The notes: a model not told the origin generated them from the letters alone. A DNA stretch of 64,000 nt from Pelodera strongyloides (GCA_036852015.1 JAANDG010000349.1:89644-153643), one strand, 5' to 3'; numbered from the stretch's first letter, positions 25,901-39,821 are shown. Numbers and translations: made by a program.

Positions 25901-27197
25901 TTTATGATTATTTAAATGGCACCCACAAATGTCTGTCTATGCGCAAATAAACAATGTAGTATACAATTGTAAAAGCGCTCTAAAGTAAAAGTGGCTATTT
26001 CAGAACAGACCTACCTTGAAACGTCGCTTTAAGCTTTGGTTCCGAGTGCGTCCCAAAAGCAAAAGTGTGAGTTTATTTGTATGAAAAACATTCACAAAAT
26101 AGCACTAGCATATCGGGAGTACTAGGACTGATTAGAAGCATCATATGTTAAATGAAAAACCAAAGAAATATTCACTGTTGCGTTTTAAAAATGTGATCAG
26201 TGAAGTGTGTTTGCTCTGTGTGTGGCTTTTTTCTCCTTCTCACTCACTCACTCTCGTTCTCTCTTTTATGTATCTCATGATATCACTCGCTGTATTCCAT
26301 AATATTATCAACACGCTGTTCCTCAGTCCCTGTTTACCGTGTAAAACATAATACTCCTTTAAAAATAATGCAAATTTATGTATGACGTTTCGCTGGACTC
26401 GCCGAATCAAGCCTTACTGTACATACACGTCGAGTTAGTCTTGAACACCCCTACTCTTGAGCACCTCTGCTCTGTATTTACCCCATCGTCTATTCTACCT
26501 ATATGTTCTCTTCAGTCACCGCTCTCTTCGCTTTATCTCACCATCGCAATCACCTTTCTACGTATTTGTCTCTTCTACATTATCTTGTTTACATGAAAAT
26601 CTTTTTTTTTTCGCCCCGCGTATTTTCCCGACAAACAACTGCTGTTGGACTGATTCAGACAGAAATCACATTTCACATAATACCTTTATTGACATTTTTC
26701 TCAAGACCTAGTTGTCTGCATAATATATATACATATTTCCCTGAACAGTTATAAGCCGAGCGATTAGTTAGTATGCCAGACGGTAACAAAGCGAGGGCCC
26801 GATTTTCCAATAAAGCGTTTCCTGGAATCCCTATTTTCAAAAATTATCATATGCGTATATTCACATCCATTCTCCGAAATCCATTATTCCTTATGTAAGC
26901 AAGTGATGTCTTCAACCTGTTTCATTATTTTGCGTGGGAAACAAAGTGATCCCTGAAATTAGACGGATTCGATTTTTTATTTATTACCTTTCTGACCGGT
27001 GATATACAGCTTTTTGACGTCATTTGCAGTGTACTCTTACCTCGAGGAATTAAAATTTTAACAGTCACGCTGTGAAAACATAGAGATGCATGCAGCTAGA
27101 TAATCGTGTTTTATATTTGTGAGAGCGCTGTGGGTCTATGATCTATTTTGTTTCGTGGCAAACAATTGGATAGATAGATAGATAGGTGATGTCGAAC
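19958..27197. other. Gene-poor intergenic region, left part
   Basis: No gene recognised on either strand. An AATAAA at 20291-20296 is a possible poly(A) signal for the PAN/TSP1 gene. Minor features: a 12-base G run at 23664-23675, pyrimidine-rich tracts near 24990-25070, 26220-26270 and 26450-26600, and a short GATA repeat near 27168-27186 beside the hAT-like element. Open frames of 60-107 codons are scattered and overlapping without domains. Confidence 0.6.
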
Positions 27198-28033
27198 TAG
27201 AGTGGTGTCAAAACGGCTATTTTTGCAGCCGACTACGCATCATGCGGTTTTCTAGCCGAGCCGCTTTTCTGTCAGGGCGTGGCTACAGCTATAGCCGTAG
27301 TCGCTACCAAAGAAGCATGCGGCTACGGCTATATCCATAGCCGTTTCTTGAACAAAGAGCGGCTATGGCTGTAAGCCAATTCATTGGCAGCGTGTATAGT
27401 CGGCTATTCTAAGCAGCTAAATAATATTTTTTGAAAAGAGATGAAAAAACTCCAATTATTTATCGCAAATTTCAAAATAAGATGCCATTATGCAAAAATA
27501 ATGCTTCAAACAAGAAAATATACGCTAAAATGCATCAAGATATGCGCAAAGAGCTGCCTAGTGATAAATAATGCGACAGTTTATAATTTGAACACAACAT
27601 AATCTCTAATAATGGCAAATTTTATAGTAAAACACAATAAAATTATTAAATAATGATATTTTTAGGCGCGATAAAAAAGTAGTTTTCGATCGATTTCCTA
27701 TAGAAAATCCTGTTTCTACTGTAATATTACGGTGGTTTCGGTGCTTTATAAGCAAACACCGTACTAATTTCAGAAAAAAACTCGAAAATTCATGTTTATT
27801 CATTTAAAATAGCCGAATATTTATGTATACTAATACTGTTATTCGGCTGGTCGAGTAGCCATGTTTGCAGCTGAGCAGATATGCGGCTCGGCGCGTAGCC
27901 GCTGCAGTGGCTACCCGTGAAGCCGGCTATGTCTGTATCCACTGCAATGGATACGCGTAAAGTCGGCTTTCCGTGTATTCACAGAGCGGCTAGCCGGATT
28001 GGCTATTTCTGTAGTCGGTTTGACACCACTCTA
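27198..28033. mobile_element. Non-autonomous hAT-like DNA transposon (MITE), complete
   Basis: 836 bases with perfect 15-bp terminal inverted repeats (TAGAGTGGTGTCAAA at 27198 and its complement ending at 28033). They are flanked by an identical 8-base duplication, TGTCGAAC, at 27190-27197 and 28034-28041. Eight-base target duplications and ends beginning with (C/T)AG-G are typical of the hAT superfamily. There is no transposase frame. Both sub-terminal zones are packed with short inverted GGCTA/TAGCC and AGCCG units, for example around 27250-27400 and 27840-28010, as expected for transposase binding arrays. The middle is AT-rich. The intact ends and matching duplications suggest a recent insertion, depending on a full-length relative elsewhere. 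Confidence 0.88.
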
Positions 28034-28041
28034 TGTCGAAC

Positions 28042-31000
28042 TGTTTTAGAAAGATAGATAACGGTTCAAAGACCAGTTGTCAAGTTAAACCTCGAAATGA
28101 TCGGTTCTGTTTTTCTAACAAGGGGTCCGACGACGGCGATCTTAAAAAAATTCCGAATTCTCCATCCAATTTGTACATCGGCCATTTTTATAAGCTCAGG
28201 GTGGCCTTCGTCGGTTCCCTTGTAAGCTTTTTCTGTCATCAGTTGTTTTTCCGCTCTTTTTGAAGGCAAAACGTAAATATGTGCACTCAGAGAAGTTTAC
28301 GGAAAATAACGCATTAGAAAAGTGCAACGCGCTTCTGTATTGTTCGCACAAATATGGCAATGTTTTGCTCTTCCAAGTCCCGAAACATCTGCATATTCGT
28401 TGTGAATGTCTAGAAAATACCCGGCATATCGAATTGTTTTACGTTCATAAACACACTTAATAAATGTGCGGCGTGACGGAAAGAGTGCATGTTCTTGATG
28501 CTTGCTTGACCTACCGTAACCTTGTTTTTTTGCATGTGATCATACTAGAAACAGAAAAGTCCATCGGGAGTATACTCAGTGCGACCTACCATGTGGTCCA
28601 CGGAGTCCACGAGCTAGCTGTCTCCGTCTCTTGCACTTTCCTATGAACAACATATTAGTTCCGTTCCTCAAAATCTCTCAAATCTCCCGCACTCACCTAT
28701 TTTATTTTTTGCGTGTGTCCTCTTGAAAACCATTCCTCCCAATTCCAAGTTTTAACATATTTCTGATAACCTCGTGTGTGGCAACCCTATCTCACCATGT
28801 CTTCTCGTCAATGTCTCTTCTGGCTGAGCACAACCGCTCAGTGTGTTGACACCACCCAGTATAACTGACCTCATTCCTCTCTCGTCTACTCCTCGCGCAC
28901 AGGAGCACTCTCGCTCCCCGTCACACCCGGTCTTCCTATCCCTATGCTCTCTCAAGTGCACCAACCTCTTTCAGTATTCTTCCTTCTGTGACACCCTCTT
29001 CGGGAACGACCTCTCTATGTAGCCTCCCTGTTTTCCCCTCTCCTCCCGCACACTCCCTATTTGTTTACGAAGACCCACATCAGCGAGCTTCCCGCCGCCC
29101 ATTGTCTCCCCGCGGGACTCGCTCTCCTTTTCTTCGCTCGCGTCATCCCAAATGTTGCAGATGTCTGCTTTAATGTTGCATATATTGTTACGGTAATTGT
29201 GTGTTCTGAGACCTCAAACTATATCAGCTTAGACTTCCAAACATTTCTGTTTTTTTTCGGCATCTACATGGATTTCGGAGTTTCTTGTCCGGATCACATT
29301 TCATTTATGTATACCTTCAATTCCGCTTACTCCGCCCGCAGTCTCCCTATCTTGGACGTCATCCATTTAACAGTTTTGTGTGCTTCTCGAACTTGATTTG
29401 AAGATATGTTTGTGAGTGATTCGAAAGCGGCGCATATGTCTACTTGTTTTTCAAACAACCCGTCTCATTTCTTAAAACATATTGTGGTCAATCAACTTGA
29501 TATTCCCAGTAGACAGTAGTTTGTGTTACTTGTATCACATTATAACAACCGTTGTTTCCAAAAATTAAGGAAATTGAGAAAGCGAAGTATGCATAAAGGT
29601 AAAAAAATCTCAAAAGAAATACTGCGCTCGATGTACTGTAGGTAGGGGTGCCTTCCGCTTGTGCAACTTCTACTGAATGTGTTAAAACCGTGTGTATCTA
29701 TACATATGTACGCTCAACAAGACTGGGTATTTGTATTTTGGTAATATTGTTACACTTATTGCCCGCTATCACCAGACGACGGTGAGTTGTATTGTTTGTG
29801 CCACATAATATATCGCCTCTCAGTAGATATTTATCTTCTACGCTTGCTCTGCCGTTGGTAGCGTTCAACCCGCTCTCCTCCCAATTGAGTTGTTGATATA
29901 CACACACAAACAGGCCATTATCAAACGTCGCTCGATAAATACATCCCTTCTCCCCATTTCGTCAGTTTATTTCGTAGTCGATCACTCCTTGTCAGTTTTC
30001 GTATCAGTGTGGCAAAATGCCAGTGCTTTCTCTCTATTTGCTATCGAAAATAGCATCCCATTTTCTACAGCATTTAATAAATATCTTGCATATACAAGCC
30101 AAGTTGGCACGTGCCTTTGTGAGTATGTAGATACACGGAATATCGATGTACTTCAACTCAACCTTAAGTCCCATACTTGCCTAAACCATAAATAGGGTAT
30201 TTGTGTATTGCTCTTGTTATCCGTGTTGTTGCAGACTGGGGACTCCTTGTTTATGCCTAAACACGTGTGCCCAAGTGCACACCTGTACACAAGTCTGCGG
30301 CTGGGGGCTAATTGTAAGTACATTATGACACATAAATAATAGTATTTTGTCACAGTTCTGTATCTCAAGGCTATAATTTGTTCGTCATTTCGTCTTTTCA
30401 CAATTACCAAGAATTTAACAAAGCGCTGTGTGTAAACATGATAGTTTTCTGTTTTTCATCCTTATGTGTAATAGTTCACGTTCATACAATTCAACTCAGT
30501 TCTCGGAAGTCCAGATGCAGCCCGTGGTGAAAACATAACCACAAAATGTATAAAATTTAAGCAATAAATTACGAAAGCGAGCAGCGAAACTACTTCAGAA
30601 CCGTAAACAAGAGCAGTGTCTGGAAAAACAGCTCACATGTACTTAAGTCCCGCACATGTTATTGCAAAACAATTATTGTTTGTGTTGACTATGCATTTTC
30701 CTTACTTCCTGCTAATAATCTTATGTATTGTTAGACAACTTCATTCCCTTTGTATGCCATGTTCTTGGTGTCAGAATTACACAAAAGCTGTTTTTTTTTT
30801 CATCTACACATATATGTATTTTCTTGCTTCTAATGAGATAATCTAATCGGGTATCAGATAGAAACATAATAAAACACACATTGTATTCCCAAGTGCCAAT
30901 ATTACGTGCAATAAAGCACCCGATTTTTACCCTAGTCATAGGTCCCTTGGATAAAATGGCATACTTTATTCCCAGTATCATTATCCATTTCAACATGATT

Positions 31001-33134
31001 GATGTTATGGACGAAAATCGACTACACCTTTTTTGTTAAAACATAAGTCTAGGCGTTGTTTTAATTTGCATTCGACACTAGTTCTCGTCACACTGAAAAA
31101 ACATTGAAGCCGTACTTCGAGGGATGTGCTGGTCCATAATTCTTTATTAGATATATGCAAAGTTATAACTATTAGTAACCAGGTGTACGGTGCTTTGTCG
31201 CGCATTATTAAGCTTGCGAATTGGTTGATATTTTTATTGTTATAAATATTTGATTTGTGAAAGTTTACACAACTATAATAGAATTCTCACATTAGTAGCA
31301 GCGAAGCAACACACATCAAGTTCCTCGTTCGTTAAAAATTCCACCCACATTAAGCGAGAAAACAAACATTAGTAGGGTTATAATAGGTAAATATATCTAT
31401 CAATTTACGCATAACAACCGCGTGGTATTTTTCATTTAAGTTATTTCATTCTGCAATCGAAATCCCACCTTGTTTATGTTTGCCAAACTAGACAAAAACC
31501 CAGTGTAACATGTAAATGCCTCATTTTCTCTTGTCTGCAATGCACATTTTGGGTCAGAACTGTACATCGCTCAGTCAATATTAATACAACACCTGAATCG
31601 ACAGAAAGCTTACCCGTTTATTTTGAAATAATATTTATATTTCACTCCGTTATTTAAATTAGTTTGCAATCATTCCTGGTGATCTCGAGATGTTTATGCC
31701 AGGTTTAGCAGCAAACAGATATCCTAAAGAAACCCCACGAACATGTTTTGTCATCCTTGATTTTTTTCTATATTTTTCTATCTTTACGCAACTAACCTCA
31801 ATCAACACAACGATTACAGTATATTTGAGGGGCCGCGATTTATTGATGTCTTGTTGAACATGTCGACACCTCACAATTTTTCTGTGTATATATATACATA
31901 ATATTTATATTTGCTGTGTTGGGCGTTTCAAGGGTTTGACTTCCCCTGTTTTCCCCAAGAATGCTTGACCGAGCGACTTCTGTTTTCCTAAATGTTTTCC
32001 ATCTTGAACAACATCGGGAGTTGAACCCCGTGAATTGCATGTGACTCCATCAGAGAGGCTTTCCGAACAAATGTTTTTACTTTCAAACATAACACAAAAC
32101 AACTTCCGCAATTTATGATTTATATGCTCTGGGAGCTGCAGATATTCGTTTTCTCTCCGAGTGTTGGATGTGTGGGTTATATTGTATGCGTTTCTGAGCG
32201 GAACACAAGAAAATGCGGCTGCGAAAGAAACAAAAAAAAAAGTTATTTCTGAAAAAACCCAAAGCTAAATAAGAACCCGAAGATCGATGTAACCGACACA
32301 CCTTGTGCCTTAAACTATGGGTACATATCGAAAATATGGGTGAACACCGTTTTGTTTCAACTAAATACATATTTAAAACACAGCTCGATTTCAAGTCCGG
32401 GAAATGTTTTGAATATGTGGACAAGCTCTAACATTTTCCATGCATTTCAAACAACGTTATAATCCGGTTGTTTTTCAATGGCTTTTGGAATTGAGGCCCT
32501 AGACTGCCTTGCGGCTGTGTTATTTGTTTACGCGTTTCATCGCAAAACGCTGGTCTTTGCCACTTTTTCCATAACTGATAATTGCATTTGCTTGTGTAAA
32601 ATCATCCGTTAAGTAACTGTGTTTGCGGCATAAACACCATAAAAAGGGGAGAAAACAAAGATGATAAAAGAGGGTAATCTCACGTGAGGGCTGTTATTTT
32701 GTTCGTCCTTAGTTCCTTAGAACCCAAACACACAAAAAAGCGGACAAAAAGCGTGTGATAAAGGATAGGTTGTCCTGTTTGAGGCTGTATTTGGAGATAG
32801 GAAGTGTACAGCTTATTGTTTGGAACAGCTGGTGCACTTTCAATTGTCTAAACAACACTCACCCTACTGTTATTCCATTTTAGTGATTTAATCATCATAA
32901 ACCATCCTTCTTCCATGACCTATCTCTTTCTAACTCTGTTCTGAGCTTCGTTGGGAGCGTGCCAATATGCAACTTTCTAAATTGTGAAATGTTTGTTTAT
33001 GTTAGGTTTCAGTCAAATTATTTTATTGCTCAAAAATAGTATTTTGGTACCAAAATGTACCAAAATAGTATTTTCTTGCTCTTGTTGTGTCCGAAGTTCA
33101 ATTTCAAAGAAATTATTACTCTTAAATATTTCAG
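28042..33134. other. Gene-poor intergenic region, right part
   Basis: No convincing gene. CT-rich stretches occur near 28650-29160. A possible decayed tRNA-derived repeat with a B-box-like GGTTCAACTCC lies on the minus strand near 32020, with a (TA)n stretch near 31890. The last 14 bases before 33135 form a 3' splice site (see the PDK1 entry). Confidence 0.55.
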
Positions 33135-36100
33135 ATGGGTGATAGTGTGGATGTGTGCATCCCACCGTCTCAACAACAACACCTTCAGGTGGAGCAAATG
33201 AATGGTCGGTTTTTACTCTATATAGACTTCTTTATCGATAGGAGTTTCTTTAGCTGGTATTGATTTTTATTACTCATTTCCTGTTTTTCCAGACGCTGAA
33301 ATAGAACGGCGGAGTCCCGAATTGGGAGAAGAAAATTATACGGACGATTCACCACGAAGGCATTCTTTTCACGGTGCTACTAAGGTATTTACATAATTGC
33401 AAAACGCTTGCAATCAGAACAACAGCGACACTGTTTTTTTTTGGACGAACATACATGTTTCTGAGTGACTATGACTCAGAATGAATCTTAGGAAACATTG
33501 TGAATCATTAAAGAGCCGTTCGCCTGGGACAACAAATAACTATTTAGTATTCGAACGCATTTTTTTTTGTAAATGCAATATAATATTGCGGAATAATAAT
33601 GACCAATTTTTAGTTCGAAAACGGAGAGGCGTCCAGTGACAGTCGGAAGACGGTGCCTGCCGACAAGATCACTCGCATGCGGGAGAAAGGACTGGTGATG
33701 CAAGCGAACAAGAGACCCACTGACTTCATGTTCATTAAGACCCTCGGAGAAGGCGCCTACAGTACGGTAAGTGCAAAAAATATTATTTATTCAAATCAAT
33801 GCGGCATGTGGATGCCCAAGTGCAATATGAATTAGTCCTGCTTAGGTCTATCTCGCAAGGGAGGTCGAGTCGCGTCGCGAGTACGCCATTAAAGTCATTG
33901 GAAAAGAACTGCTCCTGCGGCACCAAAAGAATGGCGAGGATACGGTGGAAAATCTAAAGCGAGAAAAGGATATTATGGCAGATCTGACTTACGAACACGG
34001 TGGACATCCGTTTGTTGTCACTCTCTACTGCACATTCCAAGACGCTGAGAGACTATGTGAGTTGTGCTCACTTTCTAGCTCGTCCAAACGTTTTATTTTA
34101 ATAATGCTATTTTCTAAAAAAGCAAGCAACTACACATGTAAACGAAACATGTCTAAAGTGTTTGGTAGCAGAACAATTCAGACATCCGGTTTATCTCACT
34201 TTGTAACTCGGTGTTTCAAAGCTAAGTTCAGATTTCGCCATGTCGTATTGCAAGAAAGGCGATCTCCTGGACGCTCTGAACCGGGTTGGGTGCTTCGATG
34301 TTGCCACGTCACGTTTCTATACTGCCGAAATTGTTTCCGGATTGCAATTCCTTCACAAGTAAGCTGATGCAAATTCATGATGTTTATACTTCAAGTCTGC
34401 ATCTTTGTGATATACTCAGAAGATCAACAATCAAAGAGTAAGAAACAAATCTTAGGAGCGGGGTGGTACACCGCGATCTCAAGCCGGAAAACATTCTCTT
34501 TCAAGAATCTGGACATATCTGCCTGACGGATTTTGGATCGGCAAAACTCTTTAAGAAAACCGGTAAGTACAATCATATTTGTTTGGCATGCTTTATTATC
34601 TGCATGTAAACCTTGACCGTGTTTAGAATATAATGGTTTTTAGTTAATATTAAAAGTAATCCACGGATCGCGTAACAAAACAAATAAGTTAATACAGCAC
34701 TTCTTGCATGTCTTACAATTGTTTTCTAGATGTGGAAAAGCCGCTAATCAAGGGTGTAGAAACGCAAGAGGAGAACACCGGCTGCACACAACGAAGGAGC
34801 ACATTCGTTGGAACCGCTCAATACGTGTCGCCTGAAATGCTGAGTGGAGGTGTTGTTGGACCAGCGTAAGTTGTTTAGTTTTATCTGATTATTTATTCTA
34901 CTGATATGGTTCCGTTTATTCCTAAGTACACCAAGCATTTCAGATGCGATTTCTGGGCGCTTGGAGCCATTGTCTTCCAAATGCTGTCCGGTCAACCCCC
35001 CTTCCGCGCGGTCAACGATTTTCATCTAATGAAGAAGATTCAAAATCTCGACTTCACATACCCAGATGGATTCCCCGATGAACCGAGGGACCTTGTTTCC
35101 AAGATGCTGGTGAGGAAAACCACAGATATTCATGCGCCACAGATATTCATTGTGAGCAGAGTGGCATATAAGTCATTGTGACCATAATTCCTGTTTAATT
35201 TATTGCTGAGTCTAAAAAATTTACCCGGATATTTAGATACTCGAACCCACTGAGCGCATGGGATGCTCCGATTGCGGTGACATCGATGCCATTATGGAGC
35301 ATCCGTTCTTTGAGGATATTGATTGGGACATTCTCCCAGAACTGGAACCGCCCGCACTGCATCCATTTGTGCCGGCACAGGGCGATGAACCGGCATGCTA
35401 CTCGGAACTAACCATTGAACCAGGTTTCGACGAAAAGGCCATTGCGAGACTTCTGGGCTTCAACGAGTTTGCTGCTATGTAAGTCCACGCTCTTCACTGT
35501 GAAAGTTCAGGCAGCAGTTTCCAAACATTTGTTGAGCCCTTTGGGATGAAATGTTTGCGTTTCGAATTATAAAACAAAAAGCCCCAAAACGCAATATTAA
35601 TTTTAATAACATTCACGCATTTGTAGTTCCACCGGAATCTCAATACCAGAGGAGCTGGTGAATGATACCTTTGTGCCACCCATGCAGAACGGATCTGAAC
35701 TACCATCATCCAGCACAACTCCCGCGCTCAATGAGAGTCTACCTGGGTATATATGAATCATTTCTTTACACACAACTTAAATCCACGATTGTTACTTTAT
35801 GACACAAAAGTTTTTATTCGGTCTCTCCACAAAAGTCTGGCCAGCTATTAAATAAACTGTATACTACTGCAATAGTTCACTAATGGCATAATTACATCAG
35901 CTTGCAGAAATAAATGTGGTAATATTAGCGCTTTAAATGACTTATGAGTATCTTCTACCGAACTTATGGTCATATATGTCCTTTGTGATGTATTCACTGT
36001 TTACCTATCTTTATGTGTTTACTTTTTCGAAATAATTTGCATTTTTAGTTGTCGCAGACCACATGAAGCTGCATATCCACAGCCTGACAGAAGCCAACTC

Positions 36101-37212
36101 AGACTGCAGAAATTGGAAAGGCAGAGAGAATCACACCCATACCATAAGTGAGCGGATACTAGAAATCTCTCGAAAATAAAATTCGAATCACAAAGCTCAT
36201 TCTCGTTAATTTTGGTCCTAGTGGCTAAACAAATTAGATTCGAAATATATTTGCTCACAAAATTGTTCGGGTCAGCATATCTGCTTGCTGCTAAACCAGT
36301 ATCTTTTGCTCATTTAGGTTTGTTGACGAGAACTTGATCCTGAAATCTGGATTCCTTGAGAAGAAGAAGGGTCTTTTTGCACGGAGAAGAATGTTCTTGC
36401 TCACTGAGGGACCGCATCTCTACTATGTTGATTCATCGACGATGGAGCTTAAGGTAGTTTAGTGAGTAATTATCAATTAAATTGACTATTGAGCGCGAGT
36501 AATTTAGTAATAAAACGGGGTCAATGCGACTGCCCTCAACCTATAATTCCACTCCAGTGTGTTATAGTCATCTGAAATTATGGAACTGTTATAATGCGTT
36601 ACTTCTCCAGGAATAGAAAATAACTAAATAACTGAAATAATTTATGTATATCAAACATAATCTTGCAGGCTTAAAGGGTCACGTCGTTCACTACATCATC
36701 CTATGTATTTAAGACACTGTACTTGCAGGGCGAGATCCCGTGGAGCATGAACATGCGCACTGAAGCTAAGAACTTCCGCACCTTCTTTATTCACACTCCG
36801 CATCGGACATACTATCTGTTCGATCCGGAACGGAATGCTGTCGAATGGTGCCGAGCTATTGATATGGTACGATTGTTATTTTTGTAGAACTTGTTTGTCT
36901 TGCACCTTGGAACATTGATTCTTCTTTGAATTGGCGATAGATATTGGGAAAAATATATATGACTGAGAAGAGTGTGACGCCGAATATAGCTTAGAGGAAA
37001 TTCCCTGTCTTTAGGTGAAAAAGCGCTACGAAGTTCTTCTAAACGCTTTGGGAGAAACTGAACAGACCGTTGACCCGTCGATCTACAAGAAGAATAAGAG
37101 TCCACCAAAGAAGAAGGACAAGAAGGATAAGAAGAAGAAGAATAGTAAAGAGGAAATGATTGTTGAGGTCAAGGAGAAGGACGAAGATAAGCCGAGCACA
37201 AGTTCCAAATAA
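33135..37212 (+). CDS. pdk-1: 3-phosphoinositide-dependent protein kinase 1 (PDK1)
   Basis: Fourteen exons, 664 residues, all phases consistent: 33135-33204, 33293-33384, 33614-33766, 33846-34056, 34232-34358, 34456-34562, 34730-34865, 34944-35109, 35237-35478, 35627-35746, 36049-36147, 36318-36453, 36729-36866, 37015-37212. This AGC kinase phosphorylates the activation loops of Akt, S6K, SGK and PKC downstream of PI3K at the plasma membrane. The kinase domain shows the Gly loop LGEGAYSTV, the VAIK-type Lys (YAIKVIG), [14 protein letters not shown] and an activation loop [15 protein letters not shown]. The residue matching human Ser241 is Thr. A PH domain (exons 12-14, from [18 protein letters not shown] to [13 protein letters not shown]) follows, as in animal PDK1. 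The C-terminus adds a Lys-rich tail ([11 protein letters not shown]). The ATG follows a TTTCAG directly, so the transcript is probably trans-spliced or has a 5' UTR intron. Confidence 0.95.
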
Positions 37213-39151
37213 GTTACAACCAGGTAAAACAATCAGTCAACTCCGTCTGAATCCTTGGTTTCCTTGCTGGCAAGTGAAGTGTGCCTCGGTTTCGAAACTG
37301 GAACTGTACAGCTTCGGATACTCTTAGTACGCCTACTTTGAAGTGGCTCGTTTGTTGAACCGTGCATGTTATCGTTGCAGATGACTAAGCGGGCAGTACA
37401 GCCTTTGGCTACGTGTTATTTTATATCCCTTTCTCAACATTATTTCGCACTTTTAGTTCAGTATTCGTTTTTTCTAAATGTTTTAATAGTAGCAGTTAAG
37501 TCTGTATCGGAAAGATTCTGTTGCAATTGCAGAGTTTTTGTGATACCTTTGTAAAAGAACGGACTTGCAGTGTCTTGCAGGTTATATCTCTTTGTTAAGT
37601 TCTTTGTGAAATGCAACGTGTCGTCAGTGTAAAGTGAAGCTTTTCATACAATCAATGGAAAAGGGTTGCGGTCCAAACTGTGTCATTTATTCAACCATAT
37701 ATCCTTCGCCTGTTTTGAACTATTTTAACGAATTCCTATAATTACAGTCTTCTGATTGATGTTCCTTAATTACGGTTTACCAGAACAGTGTTCTTTGACG
37801 TTGTCGTATTAGACGGTTCGATTTTTGCTGCTTGTGTCAAGTTTCTTCATCATATATTCCTTCGTCGTATTTATTCTTTTTATATATATGTTTTTCCATC
37901 ATGTCCCTTCGTTATGTCTTCTTGAGTCATTGAGTGCATATGGTTTAGATTGATTTTAGATTGTAGTTCTTCTAATTTTTCCTAATTTTCACGATTATTT
38001 TAAGTGTGATAACTTAGTGATGATTTTTTTTGCTAATCAGAAGTGTGGCTCCATCTTTACCAAAGTTTTTTTTTAAATTTGTGATGACGTTTATATTTAT
38101 TCAATGTATGTTAATTAGAAGGGTTTTCGTAACGCATTGAGATCTATGCTTATATAGCTCATGGAGTTTCTAGGCTCCTCTATTAACCCTTTGAAGTTTC
38201 TTTTTTTTTGTGGTTTGTCGATATTTAATATGAAGAAGGAAAAGCATTTTTGAGAAAGAAATTGGTGAAACAAGTTTCTCGTGATATTTTTTCTAGCTCA
38301 TTGTTCGTGTACTGAATTACCTTCACATCCGCATACATATATAATCTATGCATGTCGTTCCACATAGCTCTGTCGCGCAGTTCATTTTCTTTTATCTTTT
38401 TTTTTGTTTGCGGTGCCGATATTCATATCTCCACTCTGTTTTATTTGTTTCCCTTCTATCTCTTTAGTGAACCAAAATAATAAATGAATTTACATTTAAT
38501 TGTGGTTTTCCGCGTAACTATTCAGTTTCGATACACAAATCGAAGTGATAATGTATCAATTTTCCTAGCACTATGAAAAACACGTACCAATACTTGCTGC
38601 AAGACTGAAGCTTTTAAACTGAAAACTGAATTCGAAAATGCAAATTTATATTCAACAATTTTTTTGGCCCGAAATAAATTCTCATTATGAGGCTATTTGA
38701 AGAGGTCTGCAAGAATTATAATTTCATGGAATTTGTCAAAAATGTGCATGGAAATGAAATGCATATGGATTGTGACCACATTATGACCCGGTGACTTTCC
38801 GTTCCCAATCTTCAGGCAGCTATGCAAACATGCATTTTATACCAATAATTCCGCAACGCTGAAAATGAGTGTGCCGAACAAGATGCATGTGATGCAGGTT
38901 TGATGCTGCTGTATGCTCCACTAATGTGCAACCGGTTTGTACTATATTTTGAATTTTTTACCAGTATTATTTAAAAAAAAATATCGGAAAACACAAAAAA
39001 AAACGTTTTGAGTGATATGTGAACTCACGGAGGAAGGCTCTTATGCAGAATTAATTAAGTATTTGTTTCACTACTATCGAAAAAATCTGACATGGGCACG
39101 TAGTTGACGTCAGATAGCAAATTAATAAAAATAACTCTAAACAAAAACATT
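37213..39151. other. PDK1 3' UTR and intergenic DNA
   Basis: T-rich sequence without coding potential. The first well-placed AATAAA I noticed is at 38479-38484, so the 3' UTR may be up to 1.3 kb long; a closer variant signal cannot be excluded. Confidence 0.5.
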
Positions 39152-39233
39152 CGCAGCGAGCAGGATTCGAACCTGCGCGGGCAGAGCCCATTTGATTTCG
39201 AGTCAAACTCCTTAACCACTCGGACATCGCTGC
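39152..39233 (-). tRNA. tRNA-Ser (anticodon CGA), copy 1
   Basis: 82 bases on the minus strand. The acceptor stem GCAGCGA pairs with TCGCTGC plus discriminator G. The anticodon arm TTTGA-CTCGAAA-TCAAA gives CGA. A long class II variable arm and the T-loop TTCGAAT are present. The T stem starts GCAGG, fully paired. It lies about 590 bases upstream of the first peroxidase gene in the opposite orientation. Confidence 0.93.
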
Positions 39234-39686
39234 CTGTTAGCACGCATAAAAAGAGCTGTTACAAGCTACTAGACGAACACTCCTGACCTGCATTTTTATT
39301 CTGTAAAATGGGACCGCATTTTAAAACTGTGCTAGAAGAGCCATTAAAACCAAACTCTCCTACGTCCAGGAAAATTTTTTTTTGTGAAAAACATGCAGCT
39401 CTTACTAGAAAGAGGCACTTACCAAACATTTCTGGACATTAGAACATTATGTTCTGTATGCGTTCATATCATCTGGGCAGTAAACTCCTGTCGTAAGTGA
39501 GTAATGCGAAATTCTAACAGAAGAGAATCTATTCGCTGCCAACTTTTTGGACTGTTTTTTTTCTCCCGCGTGCACCACACCACACACATCGTTTGCTTAC
39601 GTATCTGGCAACTTGCGTGTACGTGTAGGCCATGACCCTACTCATTCCAAATATTGCTATCGAAATTCGCAATTTCTCAGCACTAG

Positions 39687-39767
39687 ATGTTTAAACAGGT
39701 GCTTCAACTTTAGACTCTACAAGGAAACGTTGTCGGCGCGGGTGCACATGCTGGAATGAATATAAAG
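39687..39767 (+). promoter_or_regulatory. Putative promoter of peroxidase gene 1
   Basis: ATGTTTAAACAGGTGCT at 39687-39703 (a GTTTAAAC palindrome joined to an E-box CAGGTG) is shared exactly with the second peroxidase gene, 135 bases before the ATG here and 141 there. A TATA-like TATAAAG at 39761 lies 61 bases before the ATG; gene 2 has TATATAAT 62 bases before its ATG. Confidence 0.55.
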
Positions 39768-39821
39768 GGCATCTGACGATGTGGCCATCACTTGTTGCCA
39801 TTACGGCACTCCGGGTTCACA

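Noticed and set aside
32010..32060. Possible tRNA-derived repeat with B-box-like GGTTCAACTCC on the minus strand
   Set aside because: No matching A box at the right distance and no stem pairing; too weak to call.
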